From Smittia aterrima (taxonomy: Eukaryota; Arthropoda; Insecta; Diptera; Chironomidae), in the NCBI GenBank assembly GCA_033063855.1, contig CP093830.1, positions 18,600,854-18,664,853 of the forward strand: DNA of 64,000 nt, read 5' to 3'. The position numbers and the translations under genes are program-made. Position 1 is the stretch's first letter. The number at the start of each line of letters is the position of its first letter. The notes under the pieces were generated by a model. The model did no database searches and was not told where the DNA came from. It saw only the letters and a program-made list of their open reading frames with translations. Shown here piece after piece: positions 48,192 to 64,000 of the stretch.

Positions 48192-48577
48192 TTTTTGGGT
48201 AATTTTCCATACTTTCTCACGTTTTAAATCGGATTATCCATATAAAATGTCTTCTTGTGGTCTTTATCCAGTCGAAGAGTTAGAAGTTTCAATTTATGTC
48301 TCCTTAGAAACCGAGAAATCAAGAAATAATATTTATTTTTTAAAAAGTTCAGAAATTTCAGAAAATTTTATGCACATTGAACACACCCAAGCAAAATTTA
48401 AAAGTGATCGGCCGCCAGATGGGAGTTTTAACTTTCCACAACAAAGTTCCCAGTTTTTTAAAATTTAACAGGCTTCGGCGTTGAAAAGGAAGATATCGTC
48501 TGGAAACGGATAATTGAGACTTTTCCTAAAATCTCTAAATTGCAAATGAAAAACAAAATAAACTTCTTTTAAAAAAT
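48192..48577. other. intergenic region
   Basis: 386 bases between two minus-strand genes. A 73-codon + strand frame (48247-48468) runs divergently from the PH-PDZ gene but has no family resemblance. Otherwise nothing is seen. Confidence 0.4.
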
Positions 48578-50234
48578 TTATTTCAAGAATTTTTTCTGAC
48601 TTCTGCTGATTGAAATCTTTGAAGTTTCTGGTAGCGAGAAATACAAATAAATTGAAATTGATAAAAGACAAGCACCTGAAGATAAAAGGAAAAAATATTC
48701 GAAGACGACTGATTTCATGTTCGTTATCAAAGCGATTTGCATGAAGTTCTCAATAATCGAGGTGAATGCAATGGATTTTGTTTTCTTGGAAATAGTGAAT
48801 GCTTCAGTTGAGTAGATGTGAGATGTCAGGCCTAAGCCAATTGCAGAGAAAATCTCAAAAGCAAGAAATATCAGAATAACCGCCCATGAGACATCAAAGT
48901 CATAGAATTGAGCAGTTAAGATTGCGAGAAAAATCAAGGAACACGAGGAACCAAAGACGGATATCAGAAAATGAAATCTTCTTCCATAATCGATTGTGAA
49001 TCTTACGATGAATGTCGTTAAAGCATGAATTGTATTCATAATGAACGTAAAGTCAAAGTTCGGACTTGAATTGAGCAGCATTTCGAAATGAATGTGCTTC
49101 AAAGCGAAATTCATTGAAAGTACAAAAGCAACTCTCAATAAAATCACGATAATCAATGGCCTGAGATTTCCTTCTCTAAATATTCCTGAATTTCTTTGCT
49201 TATCTTCAAAAACCATAACTCGCGTATCATTAAAGATTTTCATCGTCTCAACGGTCACTTCCTCTTCACCTTTCAAAAGCATCAAAGTTCTTAAAGCAAG
49301 CTCGTCTTTGCCTTCTCTTATCAAAGCGACAGGTGACTCTTTGAAAAACACAATCGTCATTCCAATAGATATGACACTAAACATCACGATGTGAATTCCC
49401 AAAAAATAGTGAACATCCATTCTTCCGTCAACACAGAAGAATTTGATCAAAGTCGAACCACACATCATTCCTCCTTTCAGCAAAAAAAGATGTAAAGTCG
49501 TTCCGAACTTTCCCCTCTCATTGTCATCACAAATTTCACCAAAATATTCGACGAACATCACGTAAGCCAAACCGTGGCCAATTCCAGCCAAGAACCTTGC
49601 GGAGATAATTGTAAAAGCGAAGCTTGGAGCAGAAAGGAGGAAAATCCCAGAGAAAATGAGGAGAATATTTGCAATCAACTGAAAATAAATTTTATTAGGA
49701 ACGGAAACTTTTTTCTTTTGTTTTCAACTTACGTAAACGTGTTTCCTGCTCAGCAAATGCAATGACGTCGGTGATAAAGCAAATCCAATTATTCCTCCAA
49801 AGAACCATGAAGCAGCTGAGAAGACAATTGCTCGTGAAGTCGATGATTTCGTCCAAGAAATGTTGACACTCTCCCATTCAAAGAATCCATGGCCCATGAA
49901 GATTCCGCTGCTGAACATCAAGAGATATCCTCCCTGAAGAGCCATTTGCTGCGGTCGAAAGCGTTGGAGCCGCTCAAGTCTCCTTGGTGAAAAATAATTT
50001 TGCGGATCCATTTGTCTCAAGTGTGCAGCGCTGCCAGAACTAATTGTAATTGTTTCTTGATACTGAGATCGAGGAAAGAGAGAACTTATCAAAAACATGA
50101 AGAATGACAAGTCTTTCAGTAGCAATTAAGATAACGTTCATGTAAAATGATAAACATTTCGATGATTCACTCACTTTCCAGATATTAATTTGATTTGTTT
50201 CTTTCGGAAATGGCTTATTGACAAAGTATTTCAA
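48578..50234 (-). CDS. MFS transporter, sugar/organic-ion transporter-like
   Basis: 496 residues from exons 50234-50175, 50062-49733 and 49678-48578 (all phase 0). About eleven or twelve hydrophobic helices are visible. The second has SRAIVFSAASWFFGGIIGF; the fourth region SARFLAGIGHGLAYVMFVEYFGEICDDNERGK resembles the sugar-transporter GR.LxGxGxG signature; PETS near the C-terminus matches the PET motif after the last helix. It looks like insect facilitated trehalose/glucose transporter relatives, but weak conservation of the signature leaves the substrate open. The start ATG at 50234 is chosen because the first exon ends at a strong GTGAGT donor; an internal Met near residue 37 is an alternative start. 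Confidence 0.8.
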
Positions 50235-50705
50235 CTGCTTTGATTAAATTACCTGCGATGTAATTAAATAAAACGCTTCATGGTCTTTGTGCGATGAAGA
50301 TGAAATAATTTCCCTCTTAAACGGCAATTAACTTAAAATGCATCGTCCGCGAATCTGAGTTTCAATCGCGCAGAAAATTGTGATCTTAATGAATCGCTGA
50401 TGATGACGATCGCCAGACGCGTGGCTCAAGTTCAAGAAAGAAAGAAGAAAATTAACAAAATTATTCTCGACATCGTGTCGCGATCAGCCTATGCGAGTCA
50501 ATTTGATTTGAACATTTTTTCCCCGCAATGATCGATTACAGAAAATGCTTCAAAAGCCACTAATTGTACAAACATCCTGCCGCGAGTTAACGTCAGTTAC
50601 TCGTTTGACGATCGATTAATTTAAATCAGCTTTTCATTAATTTTCCTGAAAATCTTTCGTCGTTCAACACATTTATTCGCACTCACATTCTCGAATGCAT
50701 TTCAC
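50235..50705. other. intergenic region between divergent genes
   Basis: 470 bases upstream of both the MFS gene (-) and the dehydrogenase (+). It leads into a well-formed + strand promoter at 50706. No other feature seen. Confidence 0.45.
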
Positions 50706-50739
50706 TATAAAAACTAGTGCAATTAGCTTCAACTCAGTT
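50706..50739 (+). promoter_or_regulatory. TATA plus initiator core promoter of the SDR gene
   Basis: TATAAAA at 50706-50712 lies 30 bases before the A (50736) of TCAGTT (50734-50739), the ideal arthropod TATA-initiator spacing. This predicts an unspliced leader of 80 bases before the ATG at 50816. Confidence 0.75.
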
Positions 50740-50815
50740 AATTTAATTCAGTGTTTCGCCTCGGAAGGTTTGGAATAAGATTCAAGTGTAAAAAAAGTTT
50801 AAGATTCTTTTGACA

Positions 50816-51752
50816 ATGGAAGAAAGCATGAAACGTTGGGAAGGAAAAGTTGCTGTCGTGACTGGAGCAAGTCAAGGAGTTGGAGCTGCCGTCGCTAAAC
50901 AACTCGCAATTTCAGGAATGATTGTTTGTGGTCTTGCTAAAAGGTTAATTAAGTTAAATTCAGCTTTCGTGATCTTGAGAAAATTTATTTTCTTAGAAAG
51001 GATAAAGTTGAAGCTTTGCGCGTTGGACTCTTGAAAATCAAAGGTCAACTTAATGCTGTTGAGTGTGACATTGCTAATGAACAATCCGTCGCTCAAGCAT
51101 TTTCCTGGGTTGAAAAGACATTCGGTGGTGTCGATCTTCTTGTGAACAACGGAGGAGTCTTCACGAAAGCTCTGCTCACCGATGAGAATAATTCGAAGGA
51201 AATTCGTCAAATCATCGATAGCGAGTTGGTTGGAAATATTATGTGCACTCGTCAAGCGATAAAATCAATGAAAGATCGTGAAGTCAACGGTCATATCGTC
51301 AACATCAACTCAATTTTGGGACACAAAACGAATCAAGCCGTTCCCGGAAATAAACCAACCAACTCTTTGTATCCTCCAATTAAATTTGCTATCACAGGAT
51401 TAACAGAGTGTATCAGACAAGAGCTTCTTTATCTCTCAACTCAAATCAAAGTCACTGTAGGAACTTAAAAATAATATTTAACGTTTTAATTAATTTTTGA
51501 TCATTTCTTAGTCGATCAGCCCGGGATTGGTTGAAAACGATATTATCGCAAGCTGCACTGACAACGAGTTAGTCTCTTTAATGCCTAAGTTGAAAGCAGA
51601 AGACGTTGCAAATGCACTTCTCTATTGTATAACACTGCCAGAAGCTGTAAATGTTCATGAATTGGTAAGAAATGTCTGAGAGATTGTAATTTTTATTAAT
51701 TAATTTCATTTATCTCAAACAGATTCTTAAACCAATCGGAGAGTTCCTCTAA
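50816..51752 (+). CDS. short-chain dehydrogenase/reductase
   Basis: 256-residue classical SDR from exons 50816-50943, 50997-51456, 51512-51664 and 51723-51752. The cofactor motif TGASQGVG is near residue 17, followed by Ala-Lys-Arg after strand 2, which favours NADP(H). NNGG (for the common NNAG) is near residue 90. The active site has Ser in NINSILGHK and Y-P-P-I-K, the YxxxK pair. Then S-I-S-P-G-L-V. Length and features resemble insect farnesol dehydrogenase / DHRS11-like enzymes, cytosolic. The substrate is inferred only. The gene lies downstream of a clear TATA-initiator promoter. Confidence 0.9.
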
Positions 51753-52339
51753 GAAACTTCTGATATCAACTCTTTAGTCAAATATAATAATTTAGTAGTC
51801 TCTATGATTTAGCTGCAAACAAGTTTGATTAGACGCGATGACCACTAGCCGAGCCAACAACATCAGTGTTAACATTTAAATCGAAATTAATTTGCATCAC
51901 AGTTTACGATGATGTTCAAGTAATTTTACAGCGACGTTAAGCTGATTGTTTGCCAATTTTCTTCTCACTTAATTGTACCATAAATTGGATGCTGTGGCAT
52001 CGCGGGATGCATGAACATGAAACTGAATGGTTTTTTACTCGTTTGATCTCTTAATCGTCATTTCAGTGCTGAGGAGGGTGGAGAGGCAATTAATTTTAAA
52101 AAAGATTTATTTGTTGACACATTCTATTAACAACATGATTGGAGATCATCCAAAAAATTAAATTGAGAGAGAATATCAAAAGCTGTAACCGAATATTCTG
52201 ACGTGAACGATTAATTGGTATTGAAGTGGAGATTTGTCACTGATCTTAACGAGATTCTTGGCAAGTTGCAACGTCGGAGCCTTCAACATTTCTCTGAGTT
52301 TATGTTTGGACATGAGCATTAACTTTTATTTAGCTGTGG
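51753..52339. other. intergenic region between convergent genes
   Basis: 587 bases containing the 3' ends of the SDR (+) and MED21 (-) genes. No gene or repeat was recognised. Confidence 0.45.
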
Positions 52340-52871
52340 TCATTCATTTGACAGTCGTGTTTCAATCATGTGAGTTGCGATCTGGCTCAGCACGCCCTGA
52401 ATTTTCTCGAGCAGCTCTTCTCCTCTTCTTACAACATCTTCAAGCTTCTCTGATTCAAGTCTGTTCTCTTCTTCGAGCATCTGAAGGCTTTGAACTTGAA
52501 GCTCTTGCGAACTCTCATCGTTTGGAAGTGAGTCAATGAGGTGATCAATGTCTTTAGCGCATCGGGTGATGAGAGTTGAGAACAATTGCGCGTAGTCTTC
52601 TTGAGGTGGCTGGATGTTGTTTTGTTGTGGAGTCTGTGACCCAGATCTGTCAGTGAATTTGCTTGGTACAGAACATTGTTGAAGAACACCTAGTAAATTA
52701 AATAAAGAACTTTGCACGCTATTATTATTCATTTTGTCTTACCGATTGAATTACAGAGATTCTCGGCTTGCTGAAAAATAAAAATCCAAATTATTCAATT
52801 TTCTGTGATCTCTAAAACACCGAACTTACCGTGTTAACCATATCTTGGAGTTGAGTTAATCTGTCTGCCAT
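52340..52871 (-). CDS. MED21: Mediator complex subunit 21
   Basis: 139 residues from exons 52871-52830, 52770-52743 (28 bases) and 52689-52340. The start MADRLTQLQDMVNTQAENLC is the typical MED21 N-terminus needed for Mediator contact with RNA polymerase II. A Gln/Pro-rich loop (residues about 33-50) is followed by a long coiled coil ending IATHMIETR. Length matches the family (about 140). It heterodimerises with MED7 in the middle module. The gene is head to head with the next, 141 bases apart between start codons. Confidence 0.95.
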
Positions 52872-53012
52872 TTTTTTGTTTTATTTCTTTTTCCTTTGCG
52901 TATCTATCTTTAAATTTAATTTTATTTGCTTACGACGATTTGCTTTGTTTTGCTTTGTTTTGGTTTTGAAAAATTGTGTCTCGGATTGCGTCTTCGAAAA
53001 AAATTCTTAAAA
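52872..53012. promoter_or_regulatory. bidirectional promoter of MED21 and the 74-residue protein
   Basis: Only 141 bases separate the two divergent start codons, so the promoters must overlap. No TATA box is evident; the segment is AT-rich with repeated TTTGC/TTTG units on the + strand. Confidence 0.5.
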
Positions 53013-53291
53013 ATGAAGAAAATTCCGACTTCAAAATTGCTGGATAAACTGCATCGCGGCGTTGTGATAGCTTGCATTGGTCTCACGCTCTATGGCACAG
53101 CTATAATGGGTCATCGAGTATATCGATATTTCACTGTTATTAAGCCAACACGAGAGACGGAAGATTTTAAAATGCTTCAGGTAATGACAACATTAAAAAC
53201 TGTTTCTCGTATTTATTGTATTTTATTATTGTAGGATGGAACAATAGATGCAGCTACTCTCGTCGACAATGCACCGAAGCTTAGAAGTTAG
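53013..53291 (+). CDS. small single-helix membrane protein, COX14-like
   Basis: 74 residues from exons 53013-53180 and 53235-53291 (phase 0). A basic N-terminus (MKKIPTSKLLDKLHRG) leads into one hydrophobic helix (about residues 17-35) followed by RVYRYF. This layout, length and the YxYF-type end resemble the mitochondrial cytochrome c oxidase assembly factor COX14/C12orf62, which has the same topology. The resemblance is short, so the name is tentative; the reading frame, splice site and tight head-to-head pairing with MED21 support a real gene. Confidence 0.65.
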
Positions 53292-53440
53292 AGATATTTG
53301 TATGTCAATAGAACCAATAAAGTTTGATCATTAAAGAAATCGAATCATCCGCTGTTAATAAATCATATTTACGAATACTAAAGAAATGATCCTTCGTGTA
53401 CCTGCTGACGATCCCGAAACTCACACAATTAAAGGCGTTA

Positions 53441-53550
53441 ATCGTGTTTACATTCAAATTACTTTCGCAAAATCAGATTTCGAGCAGTTCTTCTTAGACT
53501 TTCAACGAGTAAGGATCTAGAGATTTCAGAAAGATTAAACTTAGTTCAAC
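53441..53550 (+). repeat. duplicated leader of the LRR-BTB pair, copy 1
   Basis: The 110 bases before the first LRR-BTB start codon closely match the 110 bases before the second (54827-54936), beginning ATCGTGTTTACATT and ending AGTTCAAC. The gene was therefore duplicated together with its leader and probably its promoter. Confidence 0.8.
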
Positions 53551-54639
53551 ATGGAGATCAATTGCGAGTTTGTTACGATGGAGAGTGACGTGTACATGTG
53601 CGACATATCCGAAGCTGAAATAACCGAGAAAAATCATCAGATCAAAGCATTCAAGGGAGACCACGAAAAAGGAAAAACTCATAACGACGTCACAAGCGTT
53701 TGGATCCAGGAAACAATTGTCGATTTTTTTCCACGAGGACTTGAGAAGCATTTTCCTAATATCAATTGCTTAATGGTAACTGGATGTAGCCTCAAAGAAA
53801 TTTCGAAATACGATTTGCAAGGACTTCAGGGATTGGTTGAACTTTCTGTTCAAAATTGCCAATTGACGTCATTGCCAGACGATTTGCTCTCAGATATGCC
53901 GAACTTACGAAAAGTCATACTCTACAACAATCAAATCAAATTCGCTTCTTCAGAGCTCCTAAAACCATTGCAAGGAAGACAAGACGTGAAAGTGGACCTT
54001 CGAAAAAACAAAAGCATTAATGCTCGCTTTTGGCCTGACGAGAAAGGTTCCTTGAACTCACTTGAAGATCTGATGAAATTGATCGACGAGCAGTGCATCA
54101 AACCTGCTGATCCAGTGGACTTTAATCCTAAATTAAAAGAACTGTGGCAATCCGGAAGATTCTCCGATGTCAACATCATCGCCGGCGACCAAAAATTCAA
54201 AGCCCACAAGAATGTTTTAGGAATGCAAAGCTCAGTATTCGCACAAATCTTCGAAGATCAAGTCGATGCAACTGAAATCAAGATTCCTGACTTCTCTTCG
54301 AAATCTGTGGAAGCTTTGCTCAAATTTATCTACACTGCTGAGATCACGAACGACGAACATGCGAAGGAAAACTTCAAGATTGCCGGTAAATTCAAAGTAG
54401 CCGCTATGAAGACGAAGTACGAGGAAATAATCTTCTCACAAGTTAATGATTTGAATGCTTGGGAAATGTTTGTGTACGCTCATGATATTGCTTCTCAAGA
54501 GCTCAAGAAGAAGGCATTTAATCGAATCGCTAGCAAACTTCGAGATGATCTGCCAGCCGAATTCATGGACGATCCCGTTAAATTGAAGAAGTTGTTGGAT
54601 GCTCGTCAAGTTTACGACGAAATTTTGGAAAACAAATAA
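53551..54639 (+). CDS. LRR and BTB/POZ domain protein, copy 1
   Basis: 362 residues in one exon, no signal peptide. Residues about 70-155 hold three or four leucine-rich repeats (LQGLQGLVELSVQNCQLTSL, LPDDLLSDMPNLRKVILYNN). Residues about 205-310 form a BTB/POZ domain (GRFSDVNIIAGDQKFKAHKN, then FIYTAEI), followed by a BACK-like helical tail. BTB proteins usually recruit substrates to Cullin-3 ubiquitin ligases, and the LRRs may bind the target; that role is inference. The N-terminal 60 residues resemble small secreted-type insect LRR proteins, but no export signal is seen. AATAAA at about 54671. Confidence 0.88.
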   Translation: MEINCEFVTMESDVYMCDISEAEITEKNHQIKAFKGDHEKGKTHNDVTSVWIQETIVDFFPRGLEKHFPNINCLMVTGCSLKEISKYDLQGLQGLVELSVQNCQLTSLPDDLLSDMPNLRKVILYNNQIKFASSELLKPLQGRQDVKVDLRKNKSINARFWPDEKGSLNSLEDLMKLIDEQCIKPADPVDFNPKLKELWQSGRFSDVNIIAGDQKFKAHKNVLGMQSSVFAQIFEDQVDATEIKIPDFSSKSVEALLKFIYTAEITNDEHAKENFKIAGKFKVAAMKTKYEEIIFSQVNDLNAWEMFVYAHDIASQELKKKAFNRIASKLRDDLPAEFMDDPVKLKKLLDARQVYDEILENK

Positions 54640-54826
54640 GAAAATTGCTGTTAATAATCTAATACTTTTCTAATAAATTTCTTTATCACACTTATAAATT
54701 TGTTTCTACTAAAGTGGATTAAATCTTCAGATCCTCAGGAATTCTAATGAAATGAAAGATGAGTACTGAAATTCTACCTGTTGGCGGTTGAGCGATCACG
54801 ACACACACATACAATTTCAATCGCGA

Positions 54827-54936
54827 ATCGTGTTTACATTAAAATTCCTTTCGCAAATTCAGATTTCGGTCAGTTCTTTTTAAGCTTTCAACAAGCAAGG
54901 ATCTAGAGATTTCAGAAAGATTAAATTCAGTTCAAC
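54827..54936 (+). repeat. duplicated leader of the LRR-BTB pair, copy 2
   Basis: Counterpart of 53441-53550, of identical length (110 bases), directly before the second gene. It reads TCAGTT where copy 1 has GCAGTT, so only this copy has a good initiator match. The 190 bases between gene 1 and this repeat hold gene 1's polyadenylation signal and nothing else recognised. Confidence 0.8.
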
Positions 54937-55839
54937 ATGGAGATCATTTGCGAGTTTGACTATGTCAATTTAGATTCGAGCCCGCCTTGCTACACTTGCA
55001 TTATAACTGAAGCCAACATAAAGAAGGAGAATCATCTGATCAAAGAAATTAGAGGAGCTCACAGAGTAGGAAGAACTCACGGGGACGTCAAATGTGTTCG
55101 TTTCATCAATACAACTGTTGACCATTTTCCACGAGGACTTGAGAAGCATTTCCCTAATCTAACTCACTTGTTCATTCGAAAATGTAGCTTAAAAGAAGTA
55201 TCGAAAAATGATTTGAAAGGACTCGAGCGACTAGTTTTTCTTAGTATTTTCAAGTGTCAGCTGACGACGTTGCCGAACGACTTGCTCAAGGAAATGACAA
55301 ACTTACGAACTGTTACATTCGACTCCAATAAAATTGAATTCGTCTCTTCAGAGCTCCTAAGACCATTGCAAGGAAAACAAAACGTTCAAGTGAGCCTTTA
55401 CGGAAACAAAGTCATTGATGCTTGCTTTTGGCCAGGAGATGTAGATTCGATGGTCTCACTTGAAGATCTGATGAAATTGATCGACGAGACATGTATCAAG
55501 CCTCTTAATCCCATGGACTTTAATCCAAAGATCAAAGAACTGTGGCAATCCGGAAGATTCTCCGATATCAAAATCACCACCGTCAACAAGGTATTCAAAG
55601 CCCACAAGAACATTTTAGGAATGCAAAGCTCAGTATTCGCACAAATCTTCGAAGATCAAGTCGATGCTACTGAAATCAAGATTCCTGACTTCTCTTCGAA
55701 ATCTGTGGAAGCATTGCTCAAATTTATCTACACTGCTGAGGTCACGAACGACGGAAACGCGAAAGAATACTTCTTAATTGCCGGTAAATTCAAAGTAGCC
55801 GCTATGAAGACGAAGTACGAGGAAATTATCCTCTCTTAA
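54937..55839 (+). CDS. LRR and BTB protein, copy 2, C-terminally truncated
   Basis: 300 residues in one exon, a tandem duplicate of the gene at 53551. The LRR half (to about residue 190) has diverged in many codons, while the BTB half from ELWQSGRFSD onward is almost identical even at silent sites, suggesting gene conversion or a very recent event. The frame stops at 55837 right after the BTB domain (YEEIILS). Compared with copy 1, about 70 bases are missing and the following homologous tail is in another frame. It could still make a BTB protein without the BACK-like tail. Confidence 0.75.
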   Translation: MEIICEFDYVNLDSSPPCYTCIITEANIKKENHLIKEIRGAHRVGRTHGDVKCVRFINTTVDHFPRGLEKHFPNLTHLFIRKCSLKEVSKNDLKGLERLVFLSIFKCQLTTLPNDLLKEMTNLRTVTFDSNKIEFVSSELLRPLQGKQNVQVSLYGNKVIDACFWPGDVDSMVSLEDLMKLIDETCIKPLNPMDFNPKIKELWQSGRFSDIKITTVNKVFKAHKNILGMQSSVFAQIFEDQVDATEIKIPDFSSKSVEALLKFIYTAEVTNDGNAKEYFLIAGKFKVAAMKTKYEEIILS

Positions 55840-55963
55840 AGAACATGCATTCAATCAAATTCCTAGCAAATTTTCAGATAATTTGCCAAACTTCCATGTT
55901 CGACAATTAAAGACGTTGCTGGATGTTCGTCAAGTTTACGACAAAAAAAAAAAACAAATATAA
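55835..55963 (+). pseudogene. out-of-frame remnant of the LRR-BTB C-terminus
   Basis: Read one base out of step with copy 2, these bases still resemble the end of copy 1: HAFNQIPSK matches KAFNRIASK and LLDVRQVYD matches LLDARQVYD, ending in a run of Lys codons (AAA) and a stop. It shows that copy 2 once had the full tail and lost it through an internal deletion and shift. Confidence 0.8.
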
Positions 55964-57151
55964 AAATTGAGCTTAAGCTGATAATACTTTTCTAATAAAT
56001 ATCTAACGCAATCATAAATTTGTTTCATTTCTCACAAATCACATTCTTGACCAAATTTTCAGAAACTGTCCATTAACAAAAGAGTTGTGATTGATTTTTA
56101 AATATTTTTATTTTATTTTTATAAAATTTATGTTATCGTTTTCGTTCTTGCTGAATCTGTAACTAAATGTTTTTTGCTTTTATGTTTTTTTCGTCTTAAA
56201 AAATCCCTTAGTCTTACATTTTGAATTCTTGTTAGTTTAGATATTAAATCGCTTGCAAATTGTTTTTTTTTCTTGTCTTGAAAGGGAAAAAGATTGAAGG
56301 TAGGATTTTTAATAAAATTGTCCGGCGATTTCGATCAAGATCTGTGATCGTATTTATAATTTTTTGTAATTTAAGGATCTGACGATTTTCTAAGAAATAA
56401 AGTTGGAAATGCGAAACTGACCGAAGATAGTTTACAAACTAAATTCTAACTTTTTCATAAATAAATCATTTAGTTGCGTTTTCTTATAAGTTAAAGGAAG
56501 TCGAAGAATATTTCTGCAGCTAATCGCGTTATAAAAAAATAAAACGCATTTCTTCAACTGACCTGGTTGATAAAACTGATTGGTCTTGTAACTCAACATA
56601 GTTTTTAGCTTATCATTCTTTGCGCTTACTGATCCATTTGCAATAATTTTTCTTTTAACTCTTCTTTGATTACCAATAGAAATATCGATTGTTTGCCATA
56701 ACTTTATAGTTCGCTCCATTCTTAGATGAAAATAAATTTTTTATTTGCAATAACTCGTCGATGCTTGTGTGTTGTCTTGTGATGAGAAAACAGTTGAATG
56801 TTTCACTCTTAAATTGGTTTAAGCGAAAACCCAAATCTTCAACTCATCGCATAACAAGAAATAACCAACGAACGAACTTTAATGAATTAATCAGGACACG
56901 TCGTCCTTGATAAGAAGCGGCTCTGATAAACAATAAATTGAAATATTTTTTCTTTCCGATTGTTGATCGATGATAGGCAGAAACGAATTTAAAATCAAAT
57001 GCGTTGCGTGTACGATGATGTTGAAAAAAGTCAATTTCCTTTTTTCTGCGATTAAAATATTTTATGAAGAAGACACAAAAAGCCCCGATCGTTGGAAGTC
57101 TCATGTTGGTTTTGTGGTGTTGCGTCTCTTTTGAAGTAAACTCGAAAGACT
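55964..57151. other. intergenic region
   Basis: About 1.2 kb, very AT-rich. AATAAA at about 55995 fits the end of copy 2. A 95-codon minus-strand frame (56432-56719) has no family resemblance. The right part is the Cdc42 3' UTR. Confidence 0.45.
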
Positions 57152-63060
<5,909 letters not shown>

Positions 63061-63324
63061 AAGTCGATGCTGGGTGTGAGAATACGCTGAAAATATCGAA
63101 TTGAAAATGAATCAGAATCACACGATTACAATGAACACACAACAAATGCAGCGGCGTCCCTACATCATCTCGCGCAGTGGCGCAATTTCACGGAACATGA
63201 ATCACCGACATTTGCCTCGGTTCGGCCAGCAACAACAGTCGCATCACAATCATCGTGGCAACGGCGGAAATATCAACCAAAACAGGGATCTCAATGACTG
63301 CTTCAATGGTCACAACTCTCATGG
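63061..63324 (+). CDS. first coding exon of an unidentified gene (runs off right edge)
   Basis: An exon with a strong acceptor (poly-T then TTACAG ending 63060) and a consensus donor GTGAGT at 63325. Translation starts at the ATG at 63107 and gives 72 codons plus two bases. The peptide is rich in Asn, Gln, His and Arg (for example QQQQSHHNHRGNGGN near residue 44) and is probably disordered, as in many RNA-binding or transcription regulators. I do not recognise it. The upstream acceptor means at least one untranslated exon lies further left. Confidence 0.6.
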
Positions 63325-64000
63325 GTGAGTTCATCAATGTTGCAATGCAATGAATGAATTTCTTTCTGATGTTACTTGGTATTTGAGTCGAAGCTTTTCA
63401 TATTCTACATTCAGATGATTATTAAAAATTTCCGAAGGCTTCTCCTCATTCAATCTTGACAGCTGTCATTGAATTATCGATTTAATAAATTTAGAATGAA
63501 ATGAGAATCGATTTTCCTGAAAATTTTATGTACAGCTTCTTAGACTCAAAGACTTTAAAACTGTGCATTTTGACTAGGGTACTCAGTAATTATTAGTTTT
63601 ATTTTCGAACCACAAAAGATGATCACTCAAATTAACTCAAACTTCTGTATTAGATCAAATTTGAAATTACATTTGTTATGAGGAAGTCAGTGACACTTTT
63701 ATTTCCGTTTTCTTACTAACCAAACCTTCTTTTAAAAGTTCTTGTCTAGTCATTCAGTTCGTTTTGTGAGTTTGTAAATTCTTTTCTGTTTCGAATACGT
63801 TTTTTAGTTATTTTTTCCATAGAATCCTTTGAAATAGAAACATGATAAGTCGTCGTCGATAGCTTTGTTCCATTTTCTTTCATTTCTCGTTGTTTAATGT
63901 ACAGAAATCCATTTGCTTTTGATGCCTATTGCACTTCATTTGGTTGATGTAAACGGGCACGGTAAAAACGAACAACCATTTTCCCTTCGCTTCTAATTTG
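63325..64000. other. intron of the gene at 63061
   Basis: 676 bases after the GTGAGT donor with no further coding exon visible. It presumably continues as the intron of the right-edge gene. Confidence 0.45.

Noticed and set aside
48247..48468. 73-codon frame divergent from the PH-PDZ gene
   Set aside because: No family resemblance, promoter or splice support; likely the upstream region of the minus-strand gene.
56432..56719. 95-codon minus-strand frame between LRR-BTB copy 2 and Cdc42
   Set aside because: Protein-like start but no recognised motif or conserved neighbour; kept only as a possible ORF.

Overview
The window is AT-rich arthropod nuclear DNA. Introns of about 50 to 60 bases, full-length insect-type proteins and arthropod TCAGT initiators point to an insect. 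Compact introns suggest a dipteran, perhaps a nematoceran midge, but I could not run a search to name the species. Gene models below were built by matching GT-AG (once GC-AG) splice sites to protein frames; every complete model keeps frame across its exons.

Bases 1 to about 29,400 hold a one-directional (+) tandem array of GMC (glucose-methanol-choline) FAD-dependent oxidoreductases: one gene cut by the left edge, then seven N-terminally complete genes, plus an extra complete catalytic exon (3563-5146) with no N-terminal exon of its own. Long non-coding stretches of 2 to 4 kb precede three members (7481, 14745, 19640) and probably hold regulatory DNA. On the minus strand at 31236-31284 lies the first coding exon of flotillin-2. 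The rest of that gene must lie left of the window, so the array sits inside a flotillin-2 intron in opposite orientation, the arrangement known as the conserved insect GMC cluster.

From 31.8 to 58 kb the window is dense with housekeeping genes: beta-prime-COP (-), protein phosphatase 4 catalytic subunit (-), beta-COP (+), a UbiA prenyltransferase of the UBIAD1/heix type (+), the ER chaperone GRP94/Gp93 (+), a PH plus PDZ-like scaffold protein (-), a sugar-transporter-like MFS protein (-), a short-chain dehydrogenase (+), Mediator subunit MED21 (-), a 74-residue single-helix protein (+), two tandem LRR-BTB genes (+, the second truncated) and Cdc42 (-). Two COPI coat subunits lie about 2.2 kb apart with the PP4 gene between them.

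Bases 57.9 to 63.06 kb show no convincing gene; a Gln/Asn/His-rich first coding exon of an unidentified gene begins at 63107 and continues past the right edge.

Most worth a second look: (1) the apparent pair of alternative 3' catalytic exons at 1850-3433 and 3563-5146, each exactly 1584 bases and in the same phase, sharing one pair of 5' exons; (2) a long inverted repeat at 13111-13448; (3) a MITE-like element at 37029-37219 between PP4 and beta-COP; (4) a Ser-rich ORF 47 bases upstream of a GMC start, possibly dicistronic; (5) the LRR-BTB pair, with a nearly identical BTB half, a diverged LRR half and a broken C-terminus in copy 2.
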